A DNA stretch of 64,000 nt, taken from Voacanga thouarsii. Lineage: Eukaryota; Streptophyta; Magnoliopsida; Gentianales; Apocynaceae. Below are positions 1 to 12,930 of this stretch, piece after piece. Numbering within the stretch: position 1 is the first letter of the stretch; each line of letters opens with the position of its first letter. A program made the translations under genes and the position numbers. The stretch covers positions 806,001 through 870,000 of the forward strand of contig JANUWF010001617.1 of NCBI GenBank assembly GCA_026120185.1, given 5' to 3'. Under the pieces are notes generated by a model. The model ran no database searches. It saw nothing but the letters and a program-made list of their open reading frames with translations, and was not told the DNA's origin.

Positions 1-16
1 ATAATCCACAACTTTC

Positions 17-1930
17 TCAGATATAATGAATCATGGATCTTAGCCATACACATTCTCGACTTGCTTCATGAATGGCTATAATTTCAGCATGATTTGAAGA
101 AGTAGCTGCTATAGATTGTTTCGTAGAACGCCATGATATAGCAAGTATTTCCACATGTAAATAGATAGCCCGTTTGAGAACGTGCTTTATGTGGATCAAA
201 TAAATAACCAAACATCCGCATAACCTATCAATGTTGGACTGGTTTTATTTGAATAAAATAATCCGAGATCAATTGTACCTTGGAGATATCGAAGGACTTG
301 TTTAATTCCATTCCAATGTCGTCGTGTTGGTGAAGAACTAAATCTTACTAATAAATTGACAGCAAAAGCAATATCAGGTCGTGTATTATTAGCAAGATAC
401 ACCAATGTACCAATTGCACTGAGATATGGTACTTCAGGACCAAGGAGTTCTTCATTATTTTCTTGAGGTCGGAAAGGATCTTTATCCACATTTAATGATC
501 GGACGATCATTGGAATACTCAATAGATGTGCTTTGTCCATGTAAAATCTTTTTAGCACTTTTGCTGTATATGTTGATTGATGAATAAATGTTCCACTCTC
601 CAAATGTTCAATTTGTAAACCAAGGCAAAATTTGGTTTTACCAAAATCCTTGATTTCGAATTCTCTTTTTAAATAATCAATTGTTTCTTGGAGCTCTTCA
701 GGAGTTCCAATAAGATTAATATCATCAACATATATAGCTAATATCACAAATTTAGAACCAGATTTCTTAATAAAAACACATGGACATACCTGGTCATTTT
801 TAAATCCCGCTTTCAATAAATATTCACTAAGACGTGTGAACCACATGCGCCAAGATTGCTTCAGGCCATATAATGATTTCTGCAACTTGATGGAGTAATT
901 TTCACGAGGATAATGTTTATATGCTTCAGGCATATGAAATCCTTCGGGGATTTTCATGTAAACATCATTTTCTAAATTTCCATACAAGCAAGTAGTGACA
1001 ACATCTAATAGGCGCATATCTATCTTTTCATATACTGCCAAACTGATAATATATCGAAGTGTAATAGCATCAACAATAGGAGAATAAGTTTCATCATAAT
1101 CAATACCTGGTCTTTGTGAAAAACCTTGGGCTACTAATCGCGCTTTATATCAAACGATTTCACTCTTTTCATTGCGCTTTCGCACAAATATCCATTTGTA
1201 GCCAACAGGTTTTACACCTTCTGGTGTTCGGACTGCAGTCCGAAGACTTCACGTTTTGTCGGTGCATTTAACTCCAATTGAATCGCATCTTTCCATTGCA
1301 GCCAATCTTTTCTATGCCGACATTCATCAATCGATATTGGTTCGGGATCATCATTATCCTGTGTAACATCAAGAGATATATTGTATGCAAATATATTATC
1401 AATAACAGTTTCTATCCGATTCCAACTTCTACCGGAAGTGGTATAATTGATAGAAATTTCGGTGTTACTTTCATCAACTTCTGGTTCTTTGTCATCGGTT
1501 CTCTCTTGGTCTTTATCATTCTTTTCTTCAATATGATCTTCCGGATCATTTAATCCTCTTTTCTTTCGAAGATTTTTATCTTTAGAACCAAGAGGTCGGC
1601 CACGCTTCTAGCGTGTTTTTGACTCAGCAGACTATAGGTATAATATTTTGTTCTGCTGGAACTTCAATTCGAATAGGAGCATTTATAGTCTGGAATATGC
1701 GATTTTGTAACTCTTCCGGAGTCAACAAAAGCGTCCGGCATTTGATTTGCAATGCTTTGCAAATGAATTATCTTTTGAACTTCAAGTTCACATGCGCTTG
1801 TGCGCGGATCAAGATAATTTAATGATGTTGTCCAAGCAAGATCCTTTTTATGCTGTTTTGGTTCTCCCCCTAATTTAGGGAATAATGATTCATCAAAATG
1901 ACAATCAACAAATCTTGCTGTGAATACATC
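17..1930 (-). pseudogene. Integrase tail, reverse transcriptase and RNase H of copia copy A, broken
   Basis: 196-1041 encodes most of the RT, including the polymerase motif AIYVDDINLIG. The RT start lies upstream, up to about 1330, in another frame. 17-211 encodes RNase H (SWRSTKQS, EAEIIAIHEA-type core), in yet another frame and ending in a nonsense codon where copy B reads Arg. 1330-1930 is the poorly conserved linker between integrase and RT, and has no long sense frame. At least two frameshifts and one stop separate it from the open RT frame of copy B at 19251-20942, with which it is otherwise nearly collinear. Confidence 0.9.
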
Positions 1931-3267
1931 TCATGTCAGAGGTTCAACATACCTGATAATAGAGGGAGAATCATATCCAACGTATATCCCATTTCTTATT
2001 TGAGGACCCATCTTTGTACGTTGGTTTGGTGCAATTGGAATATATACAGCACACCCAAAAATTCTTAAATGAGCAATATTTGGTTCTGACCCAAAAGCCA
2101 ATTGCAAAGGAGAGAATTTATGATAACTAGCTGGTCTTATACGTACAAGTGTTGCAGCATGTAGAATAGCATGTCCCCAGGAAGATGTTGGGAGATTTGT
2201 TTTCATTAATAATGGTTTAGCAATTAATTGTAATCGTTTAATCAAAGATTCAGCAAGACCATTTTGTGTGTAAACATGAGCTACATGATGTTCAACATTA
2301 ATCCCAATTGACATGCAATATGCATCAAAGAATGTGATGAAAATTTACCAGCATTATCCGAACGGATATTTTTAATGTGATGGTCCGGAAATTGTGCTCG
2401 TAATTTAATTATTTGAGCAAGTAATCTCGCAAACGCCAGGTTGCGAGTAGATAATAAACATACATGTGACCATCGGGATGATGCATCAATTAAGACCATA
2501 AAATATTTGAACGGTCCACATGGTGGATCAATAGGTCCACAAATATCTCCGTGAATCCATTCGAGAAATGTAGGACTTTCAACTCCTACTTTTACTGGTG
2601 ATGGTTTCACAATTAATTTTCCTAAGGAACATGCAGTACATGCAAATTTTTCTGATGTTAATATCCTTTTATTTTTTAAAGGATGACCATGTGTATTCTC
2701 AATGATTCTTCTCATCATGGTAGATCCCGGATGACCCAACCGGTCATGCCAAATGCTAAAAGTAATAGGATCAATAAACTTTTGATTTACTAGATGATGA
2801 ATTTCAATTGTATGTATTTTTACAAAATATAGGCCAGTAGAAAAAGACGGCAGTTTTTCTAATACCGATTTCTTACCAAAATGCATTTGAGTAATAACAA
2901 GATGCTCAATCCCACTTTCCTCATTTGTTTCAACATGATACCCATTTCTGCGGATATCTTTAAAACTCAATAAATTTCTTCTGAATTTTGAGGAAAATAG
3001 TGCCTTATCAATAATAATTGTTGTTCCTTTAGGCAACAATATACTAGCTCTTCCGGAGCCCTCAATTACATTTGCACTACCGTTTATCGTATAAATATTT
3101 ATTTCTCCCATTTTGAGATCAGAAAAATATTTCTCATTTTTTAGTATGGTGTGTGTAGTTCCACTATCAATAATGCATACATCATCATTAACAACAGCCA
3201 TCTGAACACAAATATATATATATGTAAACGTAAATATTATTAGAATAGAATGAAAATGAAAATACAA
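1931..3267 (-). pseudogene. Protease-integrase region of copia copy A, frameshifted
   Basis: The frame at 2281-3267 carries the retropepsin active-site motif CIIDSGTTHT near its start, then the integrase zinc-binding HHCC domain (HDRLGH ... CTACSLGK). The integrase core follows, with two catalytic aspartates visible in WIHGDICGP and IRSDNAGKF. The reading then shifts frame near 2300 into 1931-2314, which continues the integrase core and C-terminal part (NGLAESLIKRLQ, with the third acidic residue). The frameshift means no complete integrase can be made. This whole block is missing from copies B and C, where the RKD gene fragment stands in its place. Confidence 0.9.
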
Positions 3268-3285
3268 AAATATCAGGGTGAAGCT

Positions 3286-4362
3286 TTAGTTTTTCTGGAC
3301 ACTGTCATCACCAATTAAATGGTCTATCCTACCGTCTGGGTGTTCAAAAAAATCCGATACATCCATATGGGTAATATTGATATTAAGATCTTCAGGATCA
3401 ATATCATCATCCTCAACATTATTTATTGGATGTTGAGAAAAATTTGCTTCCACATTTTTATTTTTCAATGAAGCTTGATACAATTCAACTAAATGCTTAG
3501 CCGTACGACAGTTTCGTGACCAATGACCTTTCATGCCACATCTATAACATATATCCTCATGCTTTTCTTTAATTTCTTTTTCTTTTCCCTTATGATCTTT
3601 TCTGTTCCACTTCAGGTGGCCAGTATTTCTCACAGTTTGATTATAATTGTGATAAGGGAAATATCGAGCGTGTCTACGACCATAACCACGACCACGGTCA
3701 CGGCCATGGCCACGACCACGACTATAACGATGGCTTCTGCTGGAGCCAACAGCATTCACTTCTGGGAGTGCTGTTGAGCTAGTTGGTCTGGCTTTATGAT
3801 TTCTCAATAATAACTCATTATTTTTCTCTACAATGAGGAGGGCAGTAATTAAATCTGTAAATTTTGTATACTCCTTTTCTCGATATTGTTGCTGCAGGAC
3901 AATATTCGAGGCATGAAAGGTGGAGAATGTCTTCTCCAACATATCTTCATCAGTCACTTTTTCTCCGCATAATTTTAATTGAGTTGTAATTTTATACATT
4001 GCGGAGCTATATTCATTCACGATTTTAAAATCTTGCAACCTCAGGTGCAACCATCCATACCGTGCAGTAGGTAGTACGACCATCTTCAGGTGGTCAAATC
4101 TTTCTTTTAAATTTACCCACAGGCCATATGGATCTTTTTCGGTAAGATATTCCATTTTTAAATTTTCATCGAGATGACGACGAATAAAAATCAAAGCTTT
4201 AGCCTTGTGTTGTGCAGATGCACTATTATTTGCTTGAATAGTTTCACTAAGGCCTTCAGCATTTAGATGCATTTCTGCATCGAGAACCCATGACATATAA
4301 TTTTTTCCAGAAATATCAAGGGCTACAAATTCGAGTTTAGCGATGTTAGCCATAGAGATCAA
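3286..4362 (-). CDS. Gag polyprotein of copia copy A (open frame)
   Basis: An uninterrupted 358-residue frame placed directly after the leader. The N-terminal two thirds resemble plant copia Gag (a UBN2-type domain with conserved Trp and Leu positions, about residues 15-190). A basic Arg/Gly-rich stretch follows at about 205-245. A complete CCHC zinc knuckle, CYRCGMKGHWSRNC, lies at about 272-285 and would bind the element RNA during particle assembly. In copies B and C the homologous reading frame is destroyed and stops short of the knuckle, so this is the only intact gag of the family in the window. The frame ends in a separate stop codon before the protease frame, so protease would have to be read by another route or the original fusion has been lost. 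Certain as a copia gag; activity is unknown. Confidence 0.9.
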   Translation of the reverse strand: MISMANIAKLEFVALDISGKNYMSWVLDAEMHLNAEGLSETIQANNSASAQHKAKALIFIRRHLDENLKMEYLTEKDPYGLWVNLKERFDHLKMVVLPTARYGWLHLRLQDFKIVNEYSSAMYKITTQLKLCGEKVTDEDMLEKTFSTFHASNIVLQQQYREKEYTKFTDLITALLIVEKNNELLLRNHKARPTSSTALPEVNAVGSSRSHRYSRGRGHGRDRGRGYGRRHARYFPYHNYNQTVRNTGHLKWNRKDHKGKEKEIKEKHEDICYRCGMKGHWSRNCRTAKHLVELYQASLKNKNVEANFSQHPINNVEDDDIDPEDLNINITHMDVSDFFEHPDGRIDHLIGDDSVQKN

Positions 4363-4375
4363 TAAATGCGTACCT

Positions 4376-4454
4376 GTCTTCTGGCTTTGGTAACGGCAGA
4401 AACTCGTGCTTAGTCTTCTGACTTTTGTACCGGTAGAGACTCGTGCTGATAACG
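4376..4454 (-). other. Primer-binding site and duplicated leader of copy A
   Basis: Directly inside the LTR the minus strand reads CGTTATCAGCACGAGTCTC, a primer-binding-type sequence also present after the LTRs of copies B (16494) and C (21421). In copy A the stretch with ACTCGTGCT and CTTCTG occurs twice, about 40 bp apart. Copy B has it once. Confidence 0.6.
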
Positions 4455-4808
4455 TGTTATAAAATTAGGGTAGTGTTAGAATAAAATCTTCACACTACAC
4501 ACTAATAAAACTCTAACTATTTTGCACAAGAATTTCTCTCTTTCTTTTCTCTCACAATTTTCTCTAATCTTTCTTTTACTAATCTTTCTTTCACAAAATA
4601 ATGGTGTCTTACAAGCTTAGAGAATAGCTCTATTTATAGAGCTCTAATTAGTGGATTACATCATGGCATACATCATCTTCCACTAATCTCAATTAGTGGT
4701 GTCTCCACTAAATGGTGGACATCCATAAAAATCTTCGATAATAATTCACATAAATCCATAATTAGTGGAGCCTCCACTAATTAATAAAAATTCCAATAAT
4801 TCATAACA
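4455..4808 (-). repeat. 5' LTR of copia copy A
   Basis: 354 bp, with TG...CA ends, matching the three LTRs at 16140, 21067 and 26035. Read on the minus strand it begins TGTTATGAATTATTGG and ends CCCTAATTTTATAACA. A TATA box (TATAAATA on the minus strand) lies at 4631-4638. The U3 part is rich in TTAGTGG/CCACTAA motifs arranged as palindromes. The interior side is followed by the primer-binding region. Confidence 0.95.
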
Positions 4809-5442
4809 CAAGTAAGATTGTTTAGATATATCCATTATATATAATAAAAGTTTAATGAATTATTAAAATTTATTAAGTGATATTTATATTGTTCCTTGAG
4901 TTGGCTAATATAGTTGGTGTGGCAATTCTCATACTAATATTTCGAATTCAAACCTCTTTTATGACATGAGTCACGGGAATACTTTTGATCAGTGATTGTG
5001 AATTTTTTTATTAATTAAAAAAATCAAGATGCATATATGATTGTATTTCACGATCGTCACATCTCGAAATCGAAGATGACATGACAACACCTTAACAAGG
5101 AAATGTTGAATTCTTATATACCATAAATAACTATTTAACCAAAACATAATATCCTATCATAACTTAGGAAACGACGACATTTTGTCTTAAATTACAGAAT
5201 TAAACCAAACATAAGAACTGAATCCATAACAATAACCAAATCCATCACAATTGTACTAAAAACGAAACATAATGAAACTTAAGCTAATTACTCTAAGTTC
5301 TCATCAAATCATTCATCCAATTCTTCTCCATCTAATTGAGAACCTGCAAGATGATAAATAAGGAATGAGCTCACTAACTCAGTAAGAATCTGGCTTACCT
5401 ACGATTGAGCATATTATGTGTGTGTGTGTGTGTGTGTGTGTG
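4809..5442. repeat. Left half of a probable older LTR, ending in a GT microsatellite
   Basis: There is no coding frame. From about 5040 the sequence has the look of a plant gypsy LTR, and it ends in a (GT)n run at 5417-5444 where the second copia element begins. The other half would be 14773-15985, which ends GGGGTATCCTACA. Assignment as an LTR is from general resemblance only. I see nothing else at 4809-5040. Confidence 0.35.
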
Positions 5443-7283
5443 TGAAGGTTTAAAATGGCAAAAATCATCAAATCGAAAGCATACTTACAAAACGAAAAAT
5501 TTACCTTTGTGATTGAATGACCTTTTTTGCACTGAAGAAGATGTCTATACAAGGATATTTGAAACTATTGGATCATATCCTTATAAACGTCGAATTCCTC
5601 TCTTTCACGCAAAGCTTTTGAGCTTCCGAAATGGTGCCATTTCCTCTGCCGATGAAAGCTCAAATATATGGGTTGGCTTAGCCTTTAAAGGATTCTGTGG
5701 GTGAGATAAGTCTTCTATGAAAGATGAACAACCGAAGAGCACCCTTGTTCATTTGCATTTCACTTCATTTTCATCAATTCCCCTGAGAGAGAAACCAACA
5801 GCATGAAAACAGAAAGTAGCCACGCTTTCTATTATTCTTCACGCAAAACAATACGAGATTCATCCCGTGTTGTTTTTATTTTTATTTTTTATTTTTTATT
5901 TAATTAGTAAATTGAATAATTACTTATTATTATTTTATTTTATTTTATCCTTAGTCTTATTCATTGGGTCAGATAAAATTAGTTACTCTTGAACTTGAAT
6001 ACATATAAATAATAAATCTCAATTATTTATTTTCTGGGTTTCATTAAACAACCCAATAAATAATTAAAAAGTCCAAATAGACCAATATAAAATAGTAGAC
6101 ATTTTATCTAATTTATATCTAGATTAATTTTCTAATTATTCAATCTGGACCTTGGACCCTGAATAATTAATTAACTAATTAAGCTAGATAAAATATATAT
6201 TCAACCTGGACCTTGGACCCTTGAACTTGAATACCCATAAATAAAATAAAATCCATAATTATCAAGACCAACTCCTTAACCCAAAATTGTCAGAACTTAA
6301 GGGCCATTTTGGAGACCAAAAGACACATCGCCTCAGCTACTAAAATGACCAAAATACCCCTACTATATAAGTAGCTATATTTTGTATTTTAAATATTTTC
6401 TAATATCACCATAAAGAAATATTGACTCCAAGGATAATGCTTCGTTAGCAAAGTCTTCGGCCTACAGGTGTAATGACTAAAATACCCCTCTACGCATTGT
6501 CGTGCCTTTAGAGAGGAAGAGTGTACTAACACATCTATAATGGATATCTACCATCCTTAGACCTCTAATCCAATGATCCATGACTCCTGGAATGTTTCCA
6601 CTTTCCAAGGGAGCTACCCTAAAGTAAACATCCAAGTAATATTCCCCAGGACCCTGGATAATTAGATCATTTGAACAGTCACAATGGGCAATATAGCACA
6701 GAAGTTATCTTGTACAAATCTGTCTTAACTAACTAGTCACATATACCCAACATATAAGTATATCGACTTTACGAAAGAACCTCAACTACAATATCTCAAA
6801 GTATATGCTTCTAATTTCGTCAGACTACTAACTCATATTCAGCGGTAAAGTATTAGTCTACGCTGTAACAGTAATAGTCTGGGTTTCTTCTAAATAGTAC
6901 TCTTAAAAACCACTATTACATGTCTTATACTACGCATTCGAAATACACTCTTGCTATGAAGTGGGTGGATTACTCACTGGCTAAAGGTAAGCCATTTCCC
7001 ATTTGGAATTCATAACACAATAACCTATACATGATGAAATTCCTATTCTCATCAATCGGCTAAGAACAAACATTTATGTGTTAAGTAATCTGTGATCCAT
7101 ACCTTAATATGAAATACCAACATTCACATGGATCACTTACTTAAACACAATGGGTCTTTTCCAAACGTAAATAGTGCACAAATAAAATGTAAATTCACAA
7201 ACACATTTTGAGAATAAATTCGTTTATTAATAAAATCGATAATTAAATCAAATAAACTAGTCTAGAAGGCATATATTCTAACA
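5443..7283 (-). repeat. 3' LTR of copia element 2
   Basis: Homologous throughout to 12931-14772. Plus-strand ends are TGAAGG...CTAACA. The frame at 5513-5704 inside it is not conserved in the other LTR and is not a gene. Confidence 0.9.
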
Positions 7284-7289
7284 ATCTCC

Positions 7290-8830
7290 CACTTGTATTC
7301 TAAGACTAAGAAAGCCCGTAGGTGCCCACCCCTATGGCGTCTAAGTGTCTCTTAAAGACTCTATTAGCTAAAGGTTTGGTGAAGGGATTTGTTAAGTTGT
7401 TCTTCGAGGCTATCTGTTCTTCCACGATTTTTCATCTCTGAATGAAATCCCAGATCAGGTGGTACTTCCTCTGGATGTGTTTTCTCTTCTTGTGGTTCCT
7501 AGGTTCTTTAGATTACGAGACTGCTCTAGAGTTGTCACAATACACCACAATCGGTCTGTCCATGTATCGCATAACTTCAAGTTCTGAAAATAACTTCCGG
7601 AGCCAGACTGCTTCCTTGGTTGCTTCCAAAGCTGTCACATACTCAGCTTCCATAGTTGAGTCAACAATACAAGATTGCTTGATATTCCTCCATGAAACAG
7701 CTCCTCCAGACAAGGTGAAGACATATCCATTTGTGGATTTTCTCTCATCTTTATCTACCTAGAAATTTGAGTTTATGTATCCAGTAGGAACTAAGTCGTC
7801 AGCCCTGTAAACCAGTATATAATCTTTCATACCATTGAGGAACTTGAGAATATGCTTTACAGCTTGCCAATGAACCTCCTCAGAGTTTGACTAATATCTG
7901 CTAACTAAGCCTATGGCAAAACAGATATCTGGCCCAGTGCACAGCATGGCGTACATGAGACTTTCTATAGTCGAAGCGTAGGGAATCCTACTCATTCTAT
8001 CTTTTTTCTCTCGAGACTTAGGACAGTCCTTAGAACAAAAAGACAACCTATGTCGGCAATGGATTAGAGCTCCCTTACATAGGTCTATGCTAAACTTGGC
8101 CAGTATCTTATCAATGTATGTCGTTTGGGATAATCTTAACATTTTCTACTTCCTATTTCTAAGAAGTTTAATCCCGAGAATGTAACTAGCTTCTCCCAAG
8201 TCCTTCATACTAAATTGACTTGACAGCAAAACCTTAGTAGATGACAATGTCCCTACATTATTCCCTATAAGTAGAATGTCATCCACATACAAGACAAGAA
8301 AAATCACATTTATGCCTTCCAATATCCTGTACACACATGATTCATCCTCGTTTTGAATGAAACTGTAAGACTTTGCGATTTTATCAAAATAAATGTTTCA
8401 TGCTCTAGATGCCTACTTAAGTCCATAAATAGACTTCTTAAACTTGCAAACTACATGTTCCTGATCTTTAGCAATAAAACATTCCGATTAGGACATATAC
8501 ATGTCTTCGTTAAGATGGCCATTAAGAAATACCGTCTTGATATCCATCTGCTATATCTCAAAGTCAAAATGACATGCAATGGTAAGGAGGATACGGATAA
8601 ACTTAAGCATGGCTATTGGGAAAAATGTTTCATCATAATCAATTCCCTCTTTCTGAGTATACCATTTCACCACAAGCCTAACTTTGAAGGTTTTCACCTT
8701 CTCATCTACTCCCATCTTCCTCTTGTATAGCCATTTACACCTAATGAGTTTTATCCCTTCAGGTGAAGCTACAATATCCCAAACTTGATTGAAGTACATA
8801 AATTCAATCTCGACTTTTATTGTTTCATGC
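7290..8830 (-). pseudogene. Reverse transcriptase-RNase H of copia element 2, broken
   Basis: On the minus strand, 8551-8799 gives the RT N-terminal block (CKWLYKRKMG, then KARLVVKGYTQ-like text). 8146-8334 gives the catalytic block VLYVDDILLIGN. 7891-8142 continues with the thumb/connection (SIPYASTIESLMYAMLCTGPDI), and 7513-7713 gives RNase H (AVSWRNIKQS, TMEAEYVTALEATKEAVWL). The blocks are in order but in different frames with stops between them. The order and motifs are diagnostic of copia pol. It cannot encode a working enzyme. Confidence 0.9.
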
Positions 8831-10340
8831 CATAGATCTGCATCAGTATTAGTAATAGCCTCCTCGTATCTAGTGGGATCTTGTTCTTGATGGTCAGAAA
8901 CTAGCTCGAAAGCCTCTCATGTCCATCTTTCGGGAACTCTAGATACTCTCCCATTACAAAGAAACTCCATTTGTACAGGTTCTTAAGGCTGTGTCTCTTC
9001 TTGTTCCACAATCGGGTCCAAAGAAGTTGATTTCGAAGATAACTTCTCCTCGAGTTCCAACTTTGTTGAACCTTTAATGGAAGTACTTTGATCATCATCC
9101 AAATATCTAGCATTAGTACTTACCAATACTTTTTACTTCTTGGGATGATAAAAGTTACCTCATTTTGTCCCTTTTGGATACCCAACAAAGTAACATAACT
9201 CTGATCTTGATTCTAATTTATCTCCCCTAATCAGTACATAAGTTGGATAGCCTTATATCCTGAGATGATTTAGATTTGGCTTACGCCCAATCTACATTTC
9301 ATAGGGTGTTCTAGGTACTGACTTGAAAGGCACCAAATTCAGAATGTGTGCCGCTGTTTCCAAGGCATATCCCCAAAAAGAGATCGAAAGAATAGCATGA
9401 GACATCATGCTTTGGACCATTTCCATTAATGTCCTATTCTTTCACTTAGCTACTCTATTCTGCTGGGGTATACCTGGTGTAGAGAGTTGGAATACTATCC
9501 CATGATGTACCATATAATCCTTGAACTCACCGAAAATGTACTCTCCATCACGATCCGATTGTAAGATTTTGATCAGTTTACCTATCCGACACTCCACTTC
9601 AGCCTTAAATTCTTTGAACTTGTCAAAAGAGTCAGACTTATACCTCATCAGGTAGACATAACTAAACCTTGTACAATCATCCGTGAAAGTGATGAAATAC
9701 TCAAAACCCCCTCTAGTTTGTGTAGATAAAGGACCACATACATCAGTATGAATAAGACCTAATATCTCCTCAGCTCTATCAGTCTTTTTGGTGAACGACC
9801 TTTTGGTCATTTTTCCCATAAGACAAGATTCACACTGAGGCCAATTTTCCAATCTTAATGAGTCTAAGGGCCCATCATGAATTAACCTCCGAATCTTGAT
9901 TGAGTTAATATGATCTAACATTAGATGCCAAATATATGAGTTATTGACATTGGTCTTTCTCTTCTTACTTAAAGGTTTAGACTGAGCGTTATTTATTTGA
10001 TTATTTGTAGGATTTAAAAAGAATAAGTTTCCATATATGTGCTCTGTACATAAAATTTCTCCATTTCTACTGATAGTAATACCAGAATGAAAAAAAAACA
10101 GAATATCCATGATTTATTATCTTTGGAACTGAAATCAAATTCTGTCTAAAACCGGGTACATATAAAATATTCTTTAATATAACTACTTTATTACAATAAA
10201 AAACAAGATCTAACTCTCCAACTGCAAGGGCTCATACTCGTACTCCATTTCCTACTCGTAGTTCATGCTCATCCTTCTGGAGTCTTTTTATTTTCCTAAA
10301 TCCCTATAAGGAGTTGCAGATATGATCAGTGGCACCAGAA
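8831..10340 (-). pseudogene. Integrase of copia element 2, broken
   Basis: The long minus-strand frame at 9442-10110 carries the HHCC zinc domain (WHLMLDHINSIKIRRLI ... CESCLMGK). It also carries the core with aspartates in LIHTDVCGP and LQSDRDGEY. The C-terminal integrase text continues left to about 9130 in other frames. Protease text ending IIDSGATDH-like is just detectable at 10330-10400, before integrase. Several frameshifts are present. No complete integrase can be read. Confidence 0.85.
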
Positions 10341-11200
10341 TCAATAATCTAAGTGGAAGTTGATCCAACCATTGAAATTGACTCTAGACAGAGAACAATA
10401 TCTGTAGGATTTTTCTTGACCTGAAGTTCTGGACACTCCCTTTTTCAGTGTCCTTTCTGCCTGCACTTGAAGTATTTGTTTTTGGGCTTGTTGGGCTGGT
10501 TCTTGGGCTGGGTTGATGCGTTTCTCTTCTTCTTCTTGAACTTCTGGGCTTAAGCCCAATTCTGGAAGAAAAAGTCCTAACAATCATAGCCTTGGACTGT
10601 TGCTTCATGACCTTCTCTGCCACTTGGAGCTCTTTCATTAACTCGGTTAAACTCATGTTTAACTTGTTCATGTTATAATTTAACTTAAACTGAGTAAAAA
10701 AGCCCGAAAGAGATTTGAGAACCATGTCCACTTAGCTCTCGGGGCCAATTACAGCCCCTAAGACTTTTGCTTCTTCGAAAGCAGTAATCATCTTAAACAT
10801 ATACTTTCTGACTGCTACTCCCTCAGCCATCTTAGTGTTGATGATCGTCCTAAGAGCCTCTTGCCTTGAGGGCCGGCTTTTATCTGCGAACATCGTGACT
10901 AATTATTAGCTAATGTCGTACGCAGTGACCATGTGCTCGTGTTTAGATTGTAGCACATTAGACATGAAGGCCAACATGTATCATCGAGCCATCTTATTGG
11001 CCTTCTTCTATACTTTCTCAACCTCTTGTTCCTCAGCGGTTGAACCTTCCCCGATAACAAAGCAGGTGTCAAAGAGGACATACTTGTACTTCTCAACAGT
11101 GAGTATTATGTCCAAATTCCTTTTTCAGTCCACATAATTTGGACCCGTTAGCTTATTCTCACAGAGAATAACGACCAAAGGACTAAAAGAACCTCCACCA
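10341..11200 (-). pseudogene. Gag of copia element 2, broken
   Basis: The frame at 10384-10731 encodes the C-terminal Gag region (MDMVLKSLSGFFTQFKLNYN, then a basic Lys/Pro/Gln-rich segment). Upstream text to about 11200 reads as Gag helices in alternating frames. A degraded CCHC knuckle region follows at about 10420-10470. This is consistent with Gag of plant copia elements. Stops and frameshifts make it non-functional. Confidence 0.8.
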
Positions 11201-12930
11201 ATCATTTCTGAGAAATCGAAAAATAAAAGAAAGCTCAATTTGTGAAAAACAAAATAATTTGTGACTTTATCCTCATATTAAATCCGATAATAGTTAACCC
11301 TATCACTATTATCTTTAATATAGTTAATTTAGCCCTTAGAAAAATTGACATAGCTTCTTGGGAAGATTAACAATTTCCTAAACTAAATGTATTAACCATC
11401 ACAAATTAATTTCTCTTCTAGGCAATGATATAGAAGATAACTCCATCGTGGGATGACTGTTTCTTCTCATTTCCTATGGACATTCCTCGCACTATAACCT
11501 CCAACGTGGGCTAACCGATTATAGCACGTATCCCGGGTTATTAATTACATCTATCCATTAGTTCTAGATCCTTGTGGTATATCCCCATCCTATATGAGTT
11601 TACTCCCAGGGTGACGCAAGGGGACCTACGATCTCTAATGAGGATCATGATGGAAGCCGTGGGGCAGTTGGAACCCCTCTCCTAATTAGTGTTTTAAAAT
11701 AAGGGGTTTCTTGAAAAATATTTTTTGAAAATTTTAATTAAGTTTTCTTTTAACTCAAAAATAAAATATCTAAACCTATAAAAATTTATATGTCAAGGTT
11801 TATACCATTTGAGAAATTTTTCCATGGATTAATTTTATTTAAGTTAAAAAACTTAATAATTTCAAAAATTTCCAATAAAACTTTCGAGAGATTTTGATCT
11901 CAAGTTCAATTTGATAAAAATAAATTTTCTTGTTAAAATTCAATCAAAATGGTTTTTTATTTTAATTCACAAAAATATCTAAATCCAAAATATTTTTTAT
12001 GTCAAGGATAAAATCCTTGCAGAAAATAATCAAGAATTAATTTTTGTTCAAATTAAAATTAACCATTTGATTTAAGAAAAATATTTTTCTTTGTCAAAAA
12101 TTCCCAAAAACTTTGGTCTTTGAGAAAATGCACACATAGGGTACAAAAAGAAATAAGTATGCTAAAAAACTGTAAACGTTTTCATAATTTTCTATTCTTT
12201 TAACCTAAGTGTCCAAATAATAGAATTAAATATATTAATTAATTAATGGTCTCGTTTAATCCTAAATTTCCTTTACTATTATTTTTCATACAAAATATTC
12301 AAAGAATATTAACTATTGCAATAAAAATAACTTCACTTAGTATTGGACCAAAAACAATAAAAAAATTATTTTTTTATTTCAGGTCTAATGCACCCACCAC
12401 ACTGGATCATAGCCCATGGAAAAACCCCTGGGCTGCGATTCAAGTGGGGCCCATGACCCAGCCCACACCCCACCTGCATTGCAAATTTGCAATTACGAAG
12501 GCTTTCTCGCACAGCACGAGGAAGTAAAGGCTTCCGCGAGGAAGCTTTCCTCGCTAGGGGCTCAGCTTATGGCTCCAAGCCGCAACTTGCTCGGCTCCTC
12601 TCACAAACATCGGCTCGGCTCGGCTTCATGGCTCGGCCCTTCTTCTTCAATTTTCTCTATGATTTGCAAACGCTTTTAGACGTAATTTTTCCACTATTTT
12701 CGATCAAAACCCATCCAAACAACCACCTATGCCATTAAAAACATTGGGCTTACACGATATCTATGAAAGTAATCATAATACAGTGTTCCTATGCTTCCAC
12801 TCGGGAAGCTTACAGTGAAACTACCTATACTAAAAAACACGAAGGATCATAGATTTCATCCAAAATAAATTTTTTCTTGTTTTAGTTAAGCCTAGCATGC
12901 TTCCTACATTTGCCAAACCATGTCTCTGAT
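11201..12930 (-). other. Untranslated leader of copia element 2
   Basis: 1.7 kb between the 5' LTR and gag. Most is AT-rich with no frame. 12390-12670 is a GC-richer patch with three overlapping short plus-strand frames that show no recognisable domain. The primer-binding-like sequence is at the 12910-12930 end. Confidence 0.6.

Larger units (their letters stand above)
1..4808 (-). mobile_element. Ty1/copia retrotransposon, copy A (3' end outside window)
   Basis: On the minus strand this reads LTR (4455-4808), primer-binding region, gag, protease-integrase, then reverse transcriptase-RNase H, which is the copia gene order. The window begins inside RNase H, so the 3' LTR is not seen. It is the same family as the tandem copies B and C at 16140-26388: the LTRs are the same length (354 bp) and the RT proteins are nearly the same. 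Copy A still has the full gag-protease-integrase region that B and C lack, so it shows the ancestral layout. The pol frame is broken in several places, so it is not an autonomous element in its present state. Confidence 0.95.

Noticed and set aside
3523..3777. Plus-strand frame with Thr/Ala repeats (also at 16924 and 21870 on the minus strand)
   Set aside because: Antisense of the Arg/Gly-rich part of gag.
5513..5704. 63-residue frame
   Set aside because: It lies in an LTR and is not kept open in the partner LTR at 12931-14772.
12246..12738. Three overlapping plus-strand frames in GC-richer DNA
   Set aside because: They lie in the leader of a minus-strand copia element, have no recognisable domain, and overlap in all frames because of base composition.
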